Source: Hibiscus mutabilis (taxonomy: Eukaryota; Streptophyta; Magnoliopsida; Malvales; Malvaceae). From it: 64,000 nt of DNA. Below the pieces are notes generated by a model. It did no database searches. It was not told where the DNA came from and saw only the letters and a list, made by a program, of their open reading frames with translations. Position 1 is the first letter of the stretch, and each line of letters opens with the position of its first letter. Location of the stretch: NCBI GenBank assembly GCA_019671005.1, contig CM033715.1, positions 6,076,001 through 6,140,000 of the forward strand, written 5' to 3'. Shown piece by piece: positions 34,826-46,069 of the stretch. The translations under genes and the position numbers were made by a program.

Positions 34826-35743
34826 TGTTGAAAAATGTGAGGAAAATGGTTACTTTGAGCCATATTTTGAATGGGTAAAGGTGGAGATTCGAATAAGGAT
34901 TATTTTGGATCTTATTCTACTCCATGAAACCTTTACAATAATATCTCATATGCTCAAAATGGTTGAGTATTGAATGAGAAATTGATGCTCAAAGTAAGGA
35001 AGTTGTGAATTAAATAAGGAAATAGAAAACCCCAATCCCACATTGATGGGATAAATGGAATGGGAAGTGTTTATATACACTTACTCAACTTGTAGTCATT
35101 GAATGACTTGGATAGAAACTGTGCTTCGCGCACAGGGGGTGCGAATCAATCCTATTCGAGTTGAGGTCGGCGGTTATTTTATCACTTCAAATTAATTTTT
35201 CCTTTAAGACAGCATATCTCTTGTGAATATCCTGAATTTAAAGGGATAATTTTTCGGTTCTCTAAAATTCGAATATTAAACGATAATATTTTTGATTATT
35301 AAGAGATAATGCTTGCTATTCACGCAAAATATTCAAAACAAATCAGATGAATCATATTTTCGAAATATTTTTATTCCCACGTTTAACCTAATTTTTCCTA
35401 TAAATACATGGCCTTCTTTCAATTTTAAAAATACAATTCGAAAAGCTTTCTTCTAAAAAATTGCATTATTTTTCTGGTGATAGTCAAAGGCTCGAGTACT
35501 GTTTGTGATCTCTTCAGTAGTGCTGCTATCGAAGATTATCCGCTATTGTATCCTGGGAGACTGACGACTTAAGAACTCAAGCACCGAGGAGTTGTTGAAT
35601 ATGTCTTAAAGAAACTGCGTTTCAAGCAGGCCTCAGCAATCTTATTTTCAGTTATTTCAAATCTGTTAAATTCTTGTTATTTATTATATTTCGTTTATTT
35701 ATTTATTTTATTTATTTCAAATTTAACCTTATTTTGCCCAATA
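34826..35743 (+). repeat. 3' LTR of long-LTR copia element
   Basis: It is the homologue of 30786-31742, ends CCCAATA, and contains CCTATAAATA near 35397. Confidence 0.82.
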
Positions 35744-36711
35744 ATTTATTTTTATACGGCTTGCGTATCAAAATACAACCTAAATTTTAATGCATATACG
35801 ATGTAAAATTTATTGTACAGAAACTTATATATTTACACTGTAAAATTCAAATCCTAAATTCTTAATATTAAACCCTAAATTCTAAACACTAACTTTAATT
35901 TTTAAAGCTTAAAACTATAACTCCTAACTAAAATCTTAACCCCAATACTAAAAAACTTATGTAAAATTTTATTTACATAATCTGTGTATTAAATTTTTTT
36001 CATAATTTTGACTCGTACATTTGACTAAATTAACTCTTAGTACAGAATTGTTCCAGTCAATTTCTTTATTAGATAGATGAATTTTTCTAGATTCATTTTC
36101 TGAAGGAACCAAAATGATCTCTTTATCTAGAAGACCAAAATATTGAACGAAAAAATAGACCGTTAGAAATTGACTAGTGATTGTGAGATCCCAATTTTTA
36201 GCTAGAGGGACTGCGAACACCATAATGGGGATAAAGTTCGAGGAACAACTTAAAATTTTTAAAAAGTAAAGGTAAGGGTTAAAATAATTTTTTTAAAATT
36301 TCTTGGTCTAATTTATAATTTTTTAATTTTACGAGGACATACCCCATCGATCTCCATTGTCTTCCGCCGATAGAGAGGAAAACTAGAGTTTTTTTTAACT
36401 TTTTCAGTGCTATCAAATAAAAATATATTAAAAGTGTTGGATCAAAGTGATTGAGTCATGCGGGAACAAGATTTAAATCTTTTAATTTGTTGATAATTAA
36501 ATTTGAGGTAAATATGTTTGTTTTACTATTCATATTCATGTTTAAGGTAGTAAATATCTTTATTTTTTGGGTAATTTTTATTGGTAGTCTCTTTTGTTTA
36601 AGGTTTGTTCTATTTTGGTCACTAATATTTTTGTTTTAGTCACTGGACCGTTAATCTCCGTTACTTGGCTAAAGGATAGCTGGCATAGCTCCTTATAAAA
36701 TCAAAATATTA
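35744..36711. other. AT-rich intergenic DNA
   Basis: No gene is seen. It contains degenerate AACCCTAAA words (35830-35940). Small frames here look random. Confidence 0.55.
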
Positions 36712-37073
36712 ATTTTCTTTCTTCTTCAGAAGTGTCCATCAAATTCCAGAGATCAATTAGCTGAGTTGCTAACTCCTGAAGCTGTCAAAAGAGAAAAATG
36801 TTAACCTCATAATTCCATTTATTGGAACAAAAATATGAAGAAGAATATATTTAACTCACAATCTGTGATAGTTCAAGTAACAAAGCATCAAGAAGAAAAA
36901 TGGGTAATCGAAAGGGAAAAAGAAAAAAGAATGAAAAGAATTGATACCTTATGAAGGCTTTGTTTCTTATCTTTGTTTAGAGCTGAAACCGTCTTGGCCA
37001 ACCTCGATAGTGTATCATTGCTGATGCTCTTTGAAGACAATTCCAGCGCTTCAAAAAAGCAGGGACAATTCAT
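36712..37073 (-). pseudogene. MAP65 (microtubule-associated protein, PRC1/Ase1 family) fragment
   Basis: MAP65 proteins bundle antiparallel microtubules. On minus, 37073-36948 reads ALELSSKSISNDTLSRLAKT then VSALNKDKKQSLHK and a GT donor. After an intron, 36781-36715 reads LQELATQLIDLWNLMDTSEE, preceded by an AG acceptor. Both segments are typical of the N-terminal half of plant MAP65, in correct order with an intron retained. After EEER it runs into a stop (KLIF-stop), and upstream it ends abruptly against the GalDH fragment. It is a genomic fragment, not a processed copy. Confidence 0.83.
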
Positions 37074-37580
37074 TTGATTGGCATCACGAGATTGCCATTG
37101 GAAATTTTGACTTATGTGCTTGATAGGGTTCCACCGGGCAAGGTTGATGTGATATTGTCATACTGCCATTGGGGGATTTATTGCCTTATTTGAAGACCAA
37201 GGTTTGTAGGACTGTGTACTAAATACTTCGAAATCGTATTTAATCATGAACTCATATCATGTCTCCATAAGCTTTCTTCAATTTGTCTGCCAAGTTGCTG
37301 CTGTCTATTGTAAAAAGAAAGGGAAGAATATTCCGAAGTTAGCTCTGTTAAACAGGTTCATATTCATCATTTGACTTTCTAAATTTTGTTTTGTTTCTGG
37401 ATAATAGAATTTTCTTACTCGATTTCCATACCTTTAACTGTTAATGTTTGGCTTGTCAATAATTAGGTTCAAGAGAATGTTGCTGCTGCGGCAAAACTTG
37501 CAGTGTTGGGAAAAGATCAGGAAACTCTAGCTGCAGTCGAAGCAATCCTGAAACCTTGTAAGAATCAAACATGGCATAGT
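37074..37580 (+). pseudogene. L-galactose dehydrogenase fragment
   Basis: L-GalDH is an aldo-keto reductase of the plant ascorbate pathway. Piece A (about 37082-37202) reads LPLEILTYVLDRVPPGKVDV and ILSYCHWG, then after a small deletion DLLPYLKTK. Piece B (about 37288-37355) reads CQVAAVYCKKKGKNIPKLAL with a GT donor following. Piece C (37467-37575) reads VQENVAAAAKLAVLGKDQET and AAVEAILKPCKNQTW, near the end of the protein. The exon between B and C (ISSVLVGM region) is missing, and frames are disrupted. Introns remain. Confidence 0.83.
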
Positions 37581-38330
37581 TTGTTCTATTGTAATCACTT
37601 AAAAAAAAAATTTAAGTTATTTTTAACTTTTCGTTTAAAAATTACTCTTATCCTTTTTAAGGGTTGTAGGTTGACGAGAAAGGGGTCGTAGGTTGATGAG
37701 TATAAATGTTACAGATTAATCGTATTATTATATCAATTTAATAAATATTATATCATCAATCTAATAGTGATTGATTAAAAATATCAAATTTTGATTCTGA
37801 CCTCCTTTCTTTTAAGTTTTTCTCAGCCCCGTAGTTTTTTGTGTATGTACTTTCTTAACCGGTAGTCAAAAATTAGTTTTAGTATTAATTTATCGACCAT
37901 TAAAGTCTATTATTTTTATTTTTTATATTTAAATAATTTTTTTTATCTTTGTGACACGTATTTTTTTATTTTTGTAATATATTTTTTTAATTCGTCTTAT
38001 TTATCATTTTAACATAACTTTAATATATTTTAGCAGTCATTTGATAATCATACTAATTTTTAATTTTAATTCTGTTGGAGTCATAAAAATAAATAAATTT
38101 CCACTTGATTGATAATTATTTACAACTTTAACAACAAAACCATTTTTGTAGACCGTAAAGATAGATTGTATTTAAGATAAGTTTGAAAGTTTAAAAAAGT
38201 TATTCGATGACCAAGAAAAAACTAATAAACGTAAAGAGAAAAGATATTATTATTCATGGGTCAGTATTAGCATTATAAAACCAACATACAGAAAATATAC
38301 GAAGTTTATATTGAAACCCATTTTGCCAAA
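37581..38330. other. AT-rich intergenic DNA
   Basis: I see no gene or clear element in this stretch. Confidence 0.55.
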
Positions 38331-38561
38331 TCATATCGGAATTGCATTCGTAACCGAAGGGTAAACAACCGTGGCCGGATGTGCCATGATACGACGACCT
38401 TTCCCGTGCTTGAAGCAATAAACCAAAGCCCCCACTGGCCACTCCACGATGGCCGCCGCAGCAAACGCCAGGAACCCCACCGTCGGTCCAACCACCTTGC
38501 ACCGGCAAGGGTTGCTGGCGGTGCCGCATTGAACACAGATTGGAACCCCGATACCCCCCAT
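38331..38561 (-). CDS. Small plant-conserved CxxC protein with hydrophobic segment (76 aa)
   Basis: A single-exon frame on minus, from the ATG at 38561-38559 to TGA at 38333-38331. The protein starts MGGIGVPICVQCGTASNPCR and has a C-x2-C with a further C-x-C, then a hydrophobic segment GPTVGFLAFAAAAIVEWPVG, then a basic stretch (KHGKGRR) and a C-terminus ending TNAIPI. I recognise it as a type of short uncharacterised protein common in plants, with high conservation of this wording, but know no function. The frame stays open for five codons upstream, where a TTG stands at 38576, so an ancestral upstream start may have been lost. GC content is clearly higher than in the surroundings. Confidence 0.75.
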   Translation of the reverse strand: MGGIGVPICVQCGTASNPCRCKVVGPTVGFLAFAAAAIVEWPVGALVYCFKHGKGRRIMAHPATVVYPSVTNAIPI

Positions 38562-39487
38562 TTCCGGATTATCCAAAGGTGAAGACGTTTATAAGAATAT
38601 GGAAAGTTTGATTGATTTCAGCAACTGAAGTTTAGTAGTTTACTGTGTTTGGCAATGGCGACCGAAGAGTTGGTTTTATGGGGTCGTTACCTTGGTTAGT
38701 TTACGAAGGGCTTCTAGTTTTCTGAAACGTTTCATATGATATTACACGTGTTGATGTGATCTTGTGGGGTTCGTACACGTGTTCAGCTTCGATTGTATTA
38801 AGTGCTCACACGTGTATATATATTAAATAAAGGATTCTTATATTTGAAATAATAAATGTCAAGATTTCAACTCACACCATATTAAACAACTGAATTAATT
38901 ATTGTTGAACATTATTAAACAATATCGGTTAAAAATAGAAATTATTAGATAAATCATGTTTATCACGTCATCTGTGCTCCAAGTAATCAGATTCTTCCAT
39001 TTCAAAATAACTACCTAATAACTACTTATTCTCTAATTACATGTAAAAAAGAGGTGATGATTTACCTTGGGAAAAAATGAGATGACGAACCTGATTCGTT
39101 GAGATCACAAATAACGTGGTGAACAAAGTTCATCTAATAATTTTTCTAAAAATAGATATATATGATATTAAAATTTCCTTAAATATTAATTTGAAAAAAA
39201 TAAGTATATTAAATTGTTTATAAAAAATATTATGTTTTTACATTAATAAGAGGTCAATTATTCAAAATTAAATATTAAAATAATCTTGTCCACGCACATG
39301 CAATAATATTTTCAAATGAATTTGTTAAAATAATCCCATGTATTTGTTTAATGAATTTAAAATTCATTTTAAACGTAAAATTTAATATTTTTTGTTCCTC
39401 TATTTTGTAAGGAACTAACCCGTTTATCAATCAAATTTAAATTATTTAATTATATAAAAATTATTATTTGATATCGGATATTAAACA
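38562..39487. other. Upstream region of the CxxC gene, AT-rich
   Basis: It presumably contains the promoter of the minus-strand gene. Around 38740-38815 the words ACACGTGT, GTACACGTGT and CACACGTGT recur; these are G-box/ABRE-type ACGTG cores. No further gene is seen. Confidence 0.5.
38742..38816. promoter_or_regulatory. Cluster of ACACGTG (G-box/ABRE-like) motifs
   Basis: Three CACGTG-containing words occur within about 75 bp, some 180-255 bp upstream of the minus-strand CxxC gene start. Such clusters are known to bind bZIP/bHLH factors. Function here is inferred only from motif and position. Confidence 0.5.
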
Positions 39488-40274
39488 GGGTAAACTACAT
39501 AAATGGTCCCCTATGACCTAATTTTTTTGAGTCTTTTGACTATAAAAAGTTACAAATAAGCCTCCCAATTAATCACAACTAACAAATCGGTCCAATTCTG
39601 TTAAAATATAAACGACTGATGATGTGCATTTAATAAAATCTGCAGAATAACATATTTAACCCTCAACCTTTAAATTTTATTTTAATTTGGTCCTAAATTA
39701 GCTACCGTCATGAATTTATTAATATGTAGAATAATCTTTCTTTTATTCAGCTATGCAAGATCGTCATGAATTTGCTAAACTTTGCAAAAGGGAGCGAAAT
39801 AAAAGAAAAAGAAAAGTTTTAGCTGAAAACGATATAAAATTAGTTATTGTTTGAGCCTTTTAAAGAGATTAGTTATCGTTAACAGTAATGGATGTTTTGA
39901 TTCTCCAACTATTTTCATTGTGCATACAAATGAGGTTGCAGATGGCTAATATTAACAACAATTGAGGTTTGTTTTTTAGAAGGGAAGAAGATGAAGTTTA
40001 GGATTTAAGGGACTAAAATGTTGTAATACTTATATGTTGAGACCTAATATTTTAAATTTAGGACCAAATTAAAATAAAATGTAAAGATTGAGGGTTAAAT
40101 ATGTTATTATACAGATTTTATTAATTGTCTCATCATCGGTCGTTTATTTTTTTAACGAAATTAGACCGATTTGTTAGTTGCAATTAGTCGGTAGACCTAT
40201 TTATAATTTCTCATAGTTAGGGGACTCAACAAAAAATTAGGTCATAGTTAGGGGACCATTTATGTAGTTTACCC
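39488..40274. mobile_element. Large MULE-type foldback element, 787 bp
   Basis: Ends are GGGTAAACTACATAAATG and the inverse complement. The arms are at least 200 bp: left features such as CCTATGACCTAATTTTTTTG, AAATCGGTCCAATT and ACCCTCAACCTTTA recur inverted on the right. The target duplication is tattaaaca (39479-39487) versus tattaaata (40275-40283), 8 of 9 bases. No coding capacity is seen. It shares its ends with 30305-30503. Confidence 0.83.
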
Positions 40275-40689
40275 TATTAAATATCCATGTGCAATGCGAG
40301 AGATTCTTAAATCTAATAAGAGATCATTTTTGAATTTAAGATAAAATAATCTTTTAAATTTAACAACTAATAATAAAAATAAAATTTAAATTATTTATAT
40401 ATATAATTAATATATTTGGAATTAAATAGCAAATATATAATTTATTATATCGCAGTGCAGTAGCATTGAAACTACTGCAATAACAGACAATACATGTTAT
40501 ATTATATGCAAATATTCGGGAGCAGAAACCCTGCGTACTATTCACTAATAAAACACACATTGGTACGAAAAATTTAAATTACGGTTACGATCATTTTTTT
40601 TTTATTGTGTTATGTTTGTCACAATTGAAACATAATAAATTTTATTATGATCGCAGATTATTATGTAAATCTCTGGTCCGACCCAACCT

Positions 40690-41244
40690 CTATGCCTTAG
40701 TTTGAAGATAATCATCGATCTCCACAAAGTTCTTGACAGCAAAGTCCTTAATGATGCTTGGGTCAGGGATGTCTTCACTTGCCTTCTCGAACTCGCAAGA
40801 CCATTTAATCAAGCTCGAATCTCCTTTCGGAACCACGACGATCTTACCAATGAAGCTCTTGTAGTATTTCATCAGATCCCCATCAAAGATGCTGTAAACA
40901 TATGTCTTCTCCGCTTCGTCCACCGATTCAGTTCTCTCCTTCGACACCTTAACGATCGGAGACCCTATAAAAAAGACAATGCTTACTGAATATTATTAAT
41001 TATGTCGACATCAACGTCGGTTCGAATGGATTTAAACGTGTAATATCTTCTAATTACCTTCGGCATAGCTGAAGAGACGGACCGTTCGGGGGGACTTGCC
41101 GTCGCCCTCGAGCACTTCAATGCTCTTGTAGTCATGGGACAAGGCTATAGGAAAAATTGTGGTGGAATCCCTAATGGTACTCCACACCTTATCTGCTGGA
41201 GACTTGAGCTCGATCTCCACTTCAAGCTTCCCGGTGCAAGCCAT
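40690..41244 (-). CDS. MLP-like protein (Bet v 1 / major latex protein family)
   Basis: Small cytosolic protein with a hydrophobic ligand cavity; MLP family members are linked to stress and defence, with ligand unknown here. Two exons on minus, 41244-41058 and 40964-40690, join at a phase-1 intron (gtaatta to ttatag) into 153 residues, the normal MLP length. The ATG opens MACTGKLEVEIELKSPADKV. Also visible: WSTIRDSTTIFPIALSHDYK, IEVLEGDGKSPRTVRLFSYA, the EKTYVYSIFDGDLMKYYKSF strand region and the C-terminal helix ending EIDDYLQTKA. The intron after about 62 residues is the family's usual position. No lesion seen. Confidence 0.93.
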
Positions 41245-41454
41245 TGCTATGGAAGTTGCAAAAATAAGGAAAACTCTCTAGTTTGATGCTTGATTTGCAG
41301 CTCAGTAGCATAAGGCCATGTTTATAGGGTAGAAGAGGACGAGGGCATTGAATTTGTTGGGTACTGTTTCAACTGCCATTTGCATTATCTCAACTTAAAA
41401 CTTTTTTAATTTTTAAAAATGGCTTGAAGGGATGGAACTATGGTGAGGATGGGA

Positions 41455-41770
41455 GATGGGAGATGGGAGGGGCAATTGCCCCAACTTTGATGGTTAATTA
41501 TATTTTAGGTATTGATAGTTTTGAAATTATTTCAATTAAGTCCTTGTCCCACTCAAAATTGTTTGGTATAATTTATTTTTAGAACTTTATTAGTTTTAAA
41601 ATTAATTAAATTAAATATTGACCCTAAATTTTTATGGTTTAATTGTTTTTAAGATCTTTTAATTTTAAAATTAGTGAAATTAAATCGTATCTCCTTTAAA
41701 TTTTTATTATTTAATTACTTTTTAAGATCCCTTCATTCTAAAATTAAACATCTTGTCCCCTCATAATTAA
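41455..41770. repeat. Dispersed repeat, copy A
   Basis: It starts GGGAGGGGCAATTGCCCC-like and continues with TTTGATGGTTAA and repeated TTTAATT / TTTTTAAGA words. A diverged copy in the same orientation lies at 60055-60330. Confidence 0.6.
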
Positions 41771-43309
41771 ACTCTGACTCCATCTCTGAGGGTGTGACCA
41801 CGCAGGTATCCATTGAGTACCGCCCCCGGATGCAGGCAGGAAAAGGCAGAAGCAGGAACTTAGGGAGGACGACGATCGGGTCCCATTGTTTTTGCCCTTT
41901 CATTGATACAATTTCAGAGCTAGTTGGTGAAGCATTGACTAGGGACGACATGACGATGGTTAATCCAATTTAGATTTTTGGTGTTTGGGTTCATTAATGG
42001 CCATGTACCGATGTACGTGTGATATAGGTTGGCAGATGAGGTTGATTAATAGGTGGGTAAAATTTGTTTCGATTTGAAATTTTGATTCTTCTTTTATATT
42101 TTGAGTTGATTCGAATTAATAAACTAATTTCGAGTCGAGTTTGAATTTTACCTATTCAAAAAATCGGAAAATTGAACTTTTTTAGTTTGTCAATTTGATC
42201 ATTGGTTTCTCTGTTTTTTTTTTAATTTCTCTTATGTTTTAATTCATTTTGTGACATATTTTAAACCACATGCTCCTCAACCATCATAAAATATCTATAT
42301 AACTTCAATTTCTCTTTTCTAACAACTTATTTTTTCTTTTATCTTATTTAGTTCTTCAACTGTGCATGATTATTTTTTAAAATATTTTTATTGGTTTTAA
42401 GTTAATTTTATCAAATTTAAACCTCGTATTCCTAAATAAGTGTTTTTAATAATATTTTTTTCTTTTTCAAGTTAGTCCTTCAAATTTTTATTTTATTCAA
42501 TTTGATTCTCTAACTAAAATTCTTTGTAAATTATTTTTTCTCATCGATTTAGTCCATTAATCAATGAAAATATTGTATGATTCTTTTCAAACCCTAAAAT
42601 TTCTCCCGGATGAAACTGAAACAACCAACCTAAAATTATTATTAACACTTCATTTTTATAAATTACCAACATTATAAAAAATCTCTAATTATCAACTAAT
42701 TTTTGTCATCTGTATTTTGTAATAGCATCGTGCCCTAAATTATACATAATATTTGGAAATTCCTACTTCCACGACTTATTGAAGATCATGTCATTGAAGT
42801 TCATGACAACTCGGTTGGGGCCTAATTAATAAGTGTAGAAAAATTGGTTGGTATCATGCAGATGGACAGTGGTCCAGTGCCAATGCCATGGATGTACTTC
42901 ATTTCAGTAAATGGTATAGTGGATGAGACAGATTTTTTAAACAAGATTATAAATTCGAATCATGATATTGTGAACGGAAAAAAATAAGTTAGTGAGTTGT
43001 CCTATAATGTCTTTATAAAATTTGATCCAAATCAGTTGACAAATAAATCAGATACCATAATTAAAAGTTTTTAAACCATTTATTAAATCAAAATACATAC
43101 TGTATGTTTTTTTCATAAATATAAATAATTATATAATTAGAATATATACATGATAGTTATAAAATTAAAGGAACGACATTTTAATAAAATATATTGAGCG
43201 TGGAGTAGATTCAATTTAAACCTACCTCTATTCCGACTTTCAATTTTTTAATAAAAAACTCGATGGATTTAGAGGGGTTTTGTCATCACATCTCTTTTAC
43301 TTTTCTTAT

Positions 43310-43880
43310 TGGGCGGACAAATCTCGATTCGAAAAAAATTAAATTATTTAATTCGATTTGAGGCAAAAAAAATCGACTCGTTTTGACTCGACTCACAATT
43401 TTATAAAATCGATTCGACTAAAAAAATCAAATAAAGTTTGAGTTATGAAATAGAAATCTGAATAACTCAAAATTTTTAGTAATTAGTTTATCAGTTTTCA
43501 TATCTGAGTCGAGCCTGTCAATTATGCATGATTTATTATGTATATTGCATGTAAAAATATGAAGAAATATATATGTATATCGTATATGCATATAAAAATC
43601 CGTTAAAATTAAAATCAATATGTGCACCGCCCAGCCTTAAGTATATGCATATAGATATATATGTGCACCGCTACGTACATACATATAGAAAAATATATGA
43701 AGAAATATATATGTACAATTAAATTTGTACAGAAACTCGAAAACTCGACTAGATTCGACTCGAATTCCATTAACTCGACTCGATAAATTTTCAAAGAAAG
43801 TTTGATTCGTAAAATAGGACTTGCAAACTCGAATAACTCGAAATTTTTTTACTCGACTCGATTGAACGCCCGGCCCTACT
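43310..43880. repeat. ACTCGACTCGA-rich repeat region
   Basis: Many close variants of ACTCGA / CTCGACTCG recur at 43370-43400 and 43735-43865. A flanking piece (TGTGCACCGC with AGAAATATATATGTA) occurs twice between 43555 and 43720. It may be the end of a transposon whose inner part I cannot identify. Confidence 0.45.
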
Positions 43881-44147
43881 TCCCCTAATTAATTATCTTA
43901 GACAATGACGGACACATGATTTTATGTTAGGAGGGGCGAACTTATAGAATTTTAAGGGGGCGAACTTATAAAATTTTAAAGGGAGAAAATAGATTTTTAA
44001 TAGAAAATACATAAAAAAATTAAACAATTTTTTAAATCATATATAAATTTTAAATTTTTAGGGGACAACTGCCTTTATGGGTGTATCTTGATCTTAGACA
44101 ACTTGAAATTGCAAATTTCATGAATCTATAACGTATAATATTCTTTT

Positions 44148-44320
44148 TGAATAGGCTAAAAATGATTACAAAGTGGTATCTGTTTATAGGTATTCTTAAT
44201 CCTTTGACAATACGTACACTATGTAGACATAGCAATTTAAATTCATGTCTCATATAATAAACATCATCTGTTTTTCGACTGAGACACATGTTGGGTTCAT
44301 CTATAACGTATAATATTTAT
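44148..44320. repeat. Dispersed repeat of about 170 bp, second copy
   Basis: It shares ordered words with 15660-15830: AATGATTACAA, TATCT-TTTATA, TTGTAGACA-like then CAATTTAAAT, and GACACATGTT-like, in the same orientation. It may be a decayed MITE. Confidence 0.5.
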
Positions 44321-45447
44321 TGGGAATTGATTTTATTTTAATCTTAATATTATATGATTTTAGCTTCTTCTTTTTTTAAAAAAATGGTCACTTTCCTTTC
44401 CTCAATCATCAAGGTTTGAGCCGCTCCGAATTTTCCAATTCGTGCGCTGCGTCGCGTATAGCCCGATCCATGTGCCTAGTCTCATTGGCCCAGATAAATT
44501 TTGATCTAAAAAAATTTACAAATAGTTTTTATTTAATATATTTTTAGAATCTATTAAGTGGACTTAGTGGTAACAAATAATTTATTCTTTTTATGTGATT
44601 TGAGTTCATGCAGCGTAATTTATAAAGGAATTTTAATTTTTTTTAAAACATTTATAATGTTAGTTTTTGCAATATATAATATATATTCATCCGAATAATT
44701 TAAAAATTTAAATAACCTTGTACGTTTATTAAAATAAAACTTTTAATTTATAATAGAAAAACTAAGAAAATATAATATTTTTTTAAAGTTGGCTTAATTC
44801 AAAAAGGCTTAAAGTAAAAATCAAACCCTAAATTGTATTTTTTTCTGCTTTAAGTACCTAAACTATGTTGTACTTAAAATAAATCTCTAAGCTATTATAT
44901 GTGACTGCTTTAAATACTTAAAATTATTTATTGATCAAAGTATATAAACTATACACTTTATTCTTTTAAGTAGCAACACTATTTTTTATTCTCTAAGCTA
45001 TTTGTTGATCAACTATATTATAACATGTAGATATCTATTTTTTAATAGTCTTAATTATAATATAATATTTGTTGATATTCATTCTTTTAATTTTAATTGG
45101 TATTAAATTTTGAGTTAAATCCGAATAATTTCGCCTTCTATTTTATAAGCAATTCCAATCATGCTGAACTATGTTTAGGTATTTAGGCTTTGCTTGGTAG
45201 AGAGGAAAAGTGGAAGGGAAAAAGGAAGAAAGAAAAAAATTGGAAAGAAAATAAATTTAAAGGTTGTTTGATATAGTGAAAAATTAGAAGGAAAGAAAAT
45301 AAGAGGGGAGGTAGTTTTCCTTGCTCCTATACAAATAATTTTTTCTCCAAATTAGGTGAAAATAGGAAAGAAAAGTGAAACTTATCCCACTTTAAGAAAA
45401 AAATTATGAAATTATGTTTAAAAATTTTAATTTTATTTTAAGCATAT

Positions 45448-46069
45448 TGTCACGGGGCTAGACTTCTGAACCAACCCAACGTGCGGCCTTAGTCGATGTT
45501 CTTAGACAAACGACTAAGTAAGCCTGAAATCCTTCTCCAGAAGATCGAATACTTCCAATGCTCACAAACACAAGATCGTTCCAAGAGGAACCGAACAAAA
45601 GAGAAAGGCAACAAGAACAAGAGAAAGAACGCTCAAGAACGCGAAGAACACTACATAGTGTTTTTAGAGTAAATGCCAAGTGTATTACTCAAATGATGGA
45701 TGAAAGAATGGATGAATTACAAGTGAGGAGGGAGCCTCTATTTATAGTTGAACTCCCCTACATCCAACGGCTCAGTTTAAATTACATCGACGGTCGAGAT
45801 TGATCTTATCTTATCTTATCTGATCAAATCTCAAATTCAAATCTCTAATTATCACAAACATTATCTACACATTATATTCAAATAAATGGATAATGCTTTG
45901 ACCAAATTACCCTCCTGAATCCTCCATGGATTTGGCTAAGTCTTGTGGGCTTGCGGGCTTTCTAGCATTCTCCAAGTGCCGGGCCAAGTGTGATGGTCTT
46001 GGCAAGCCTAGAACCTCTTGGGTTGCTTGTTGCGCATCTGTCTCGGACCCAAATGTGCGGGCCGTGACA
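45448..46069 (-). repeat. 3' LTR of long TR-GAG element
   Basis: It is 622 bp, pairs with 48334-48955, and is homologous at its start to the 581-bp LTRs of 16319-18837. Confidence 0.9.

Larger units (their letters stand above)
30786..35743 (+). mobile_element. Decayed Ty1/copia element with long LTRs
   Basis: The left LTR is 30786-31742 and the right LTR about 34826-35743. They match in segments with several indels. The polypurine tract TGTGGGGGAT precedes the right LTR. The interior of about 3.1 kb has only remnants. The right LTR ends TA instead of CA. A clear target duplication is not visible. This is an older insertion than the other copia elements here. Confidence 0.85.
41245..45447. 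other. Long AT-rich intergenic region with repeat debris
   Basis: No supported gene. Recognisable pieces are: 41455-41770 (similar to 60055-60330); 43310-43880, rich in ACTCGACTCGA words and ending CGCCCGGCCCT; 44148-44320 (similar to 15660-15830); and 45180-45400, a purine-rich arm that is inverted at 50340-50540. A 72-codon frame at 41733-41951 (-) has an ATG but resembles nothing I know. Confidence 0.55.

Noticed and set aside
36888..37073. 61-codon minus-strand frame as a gene
   Set aside because: It is the MAP65 exon plus the start of its intron, not a separate gene.
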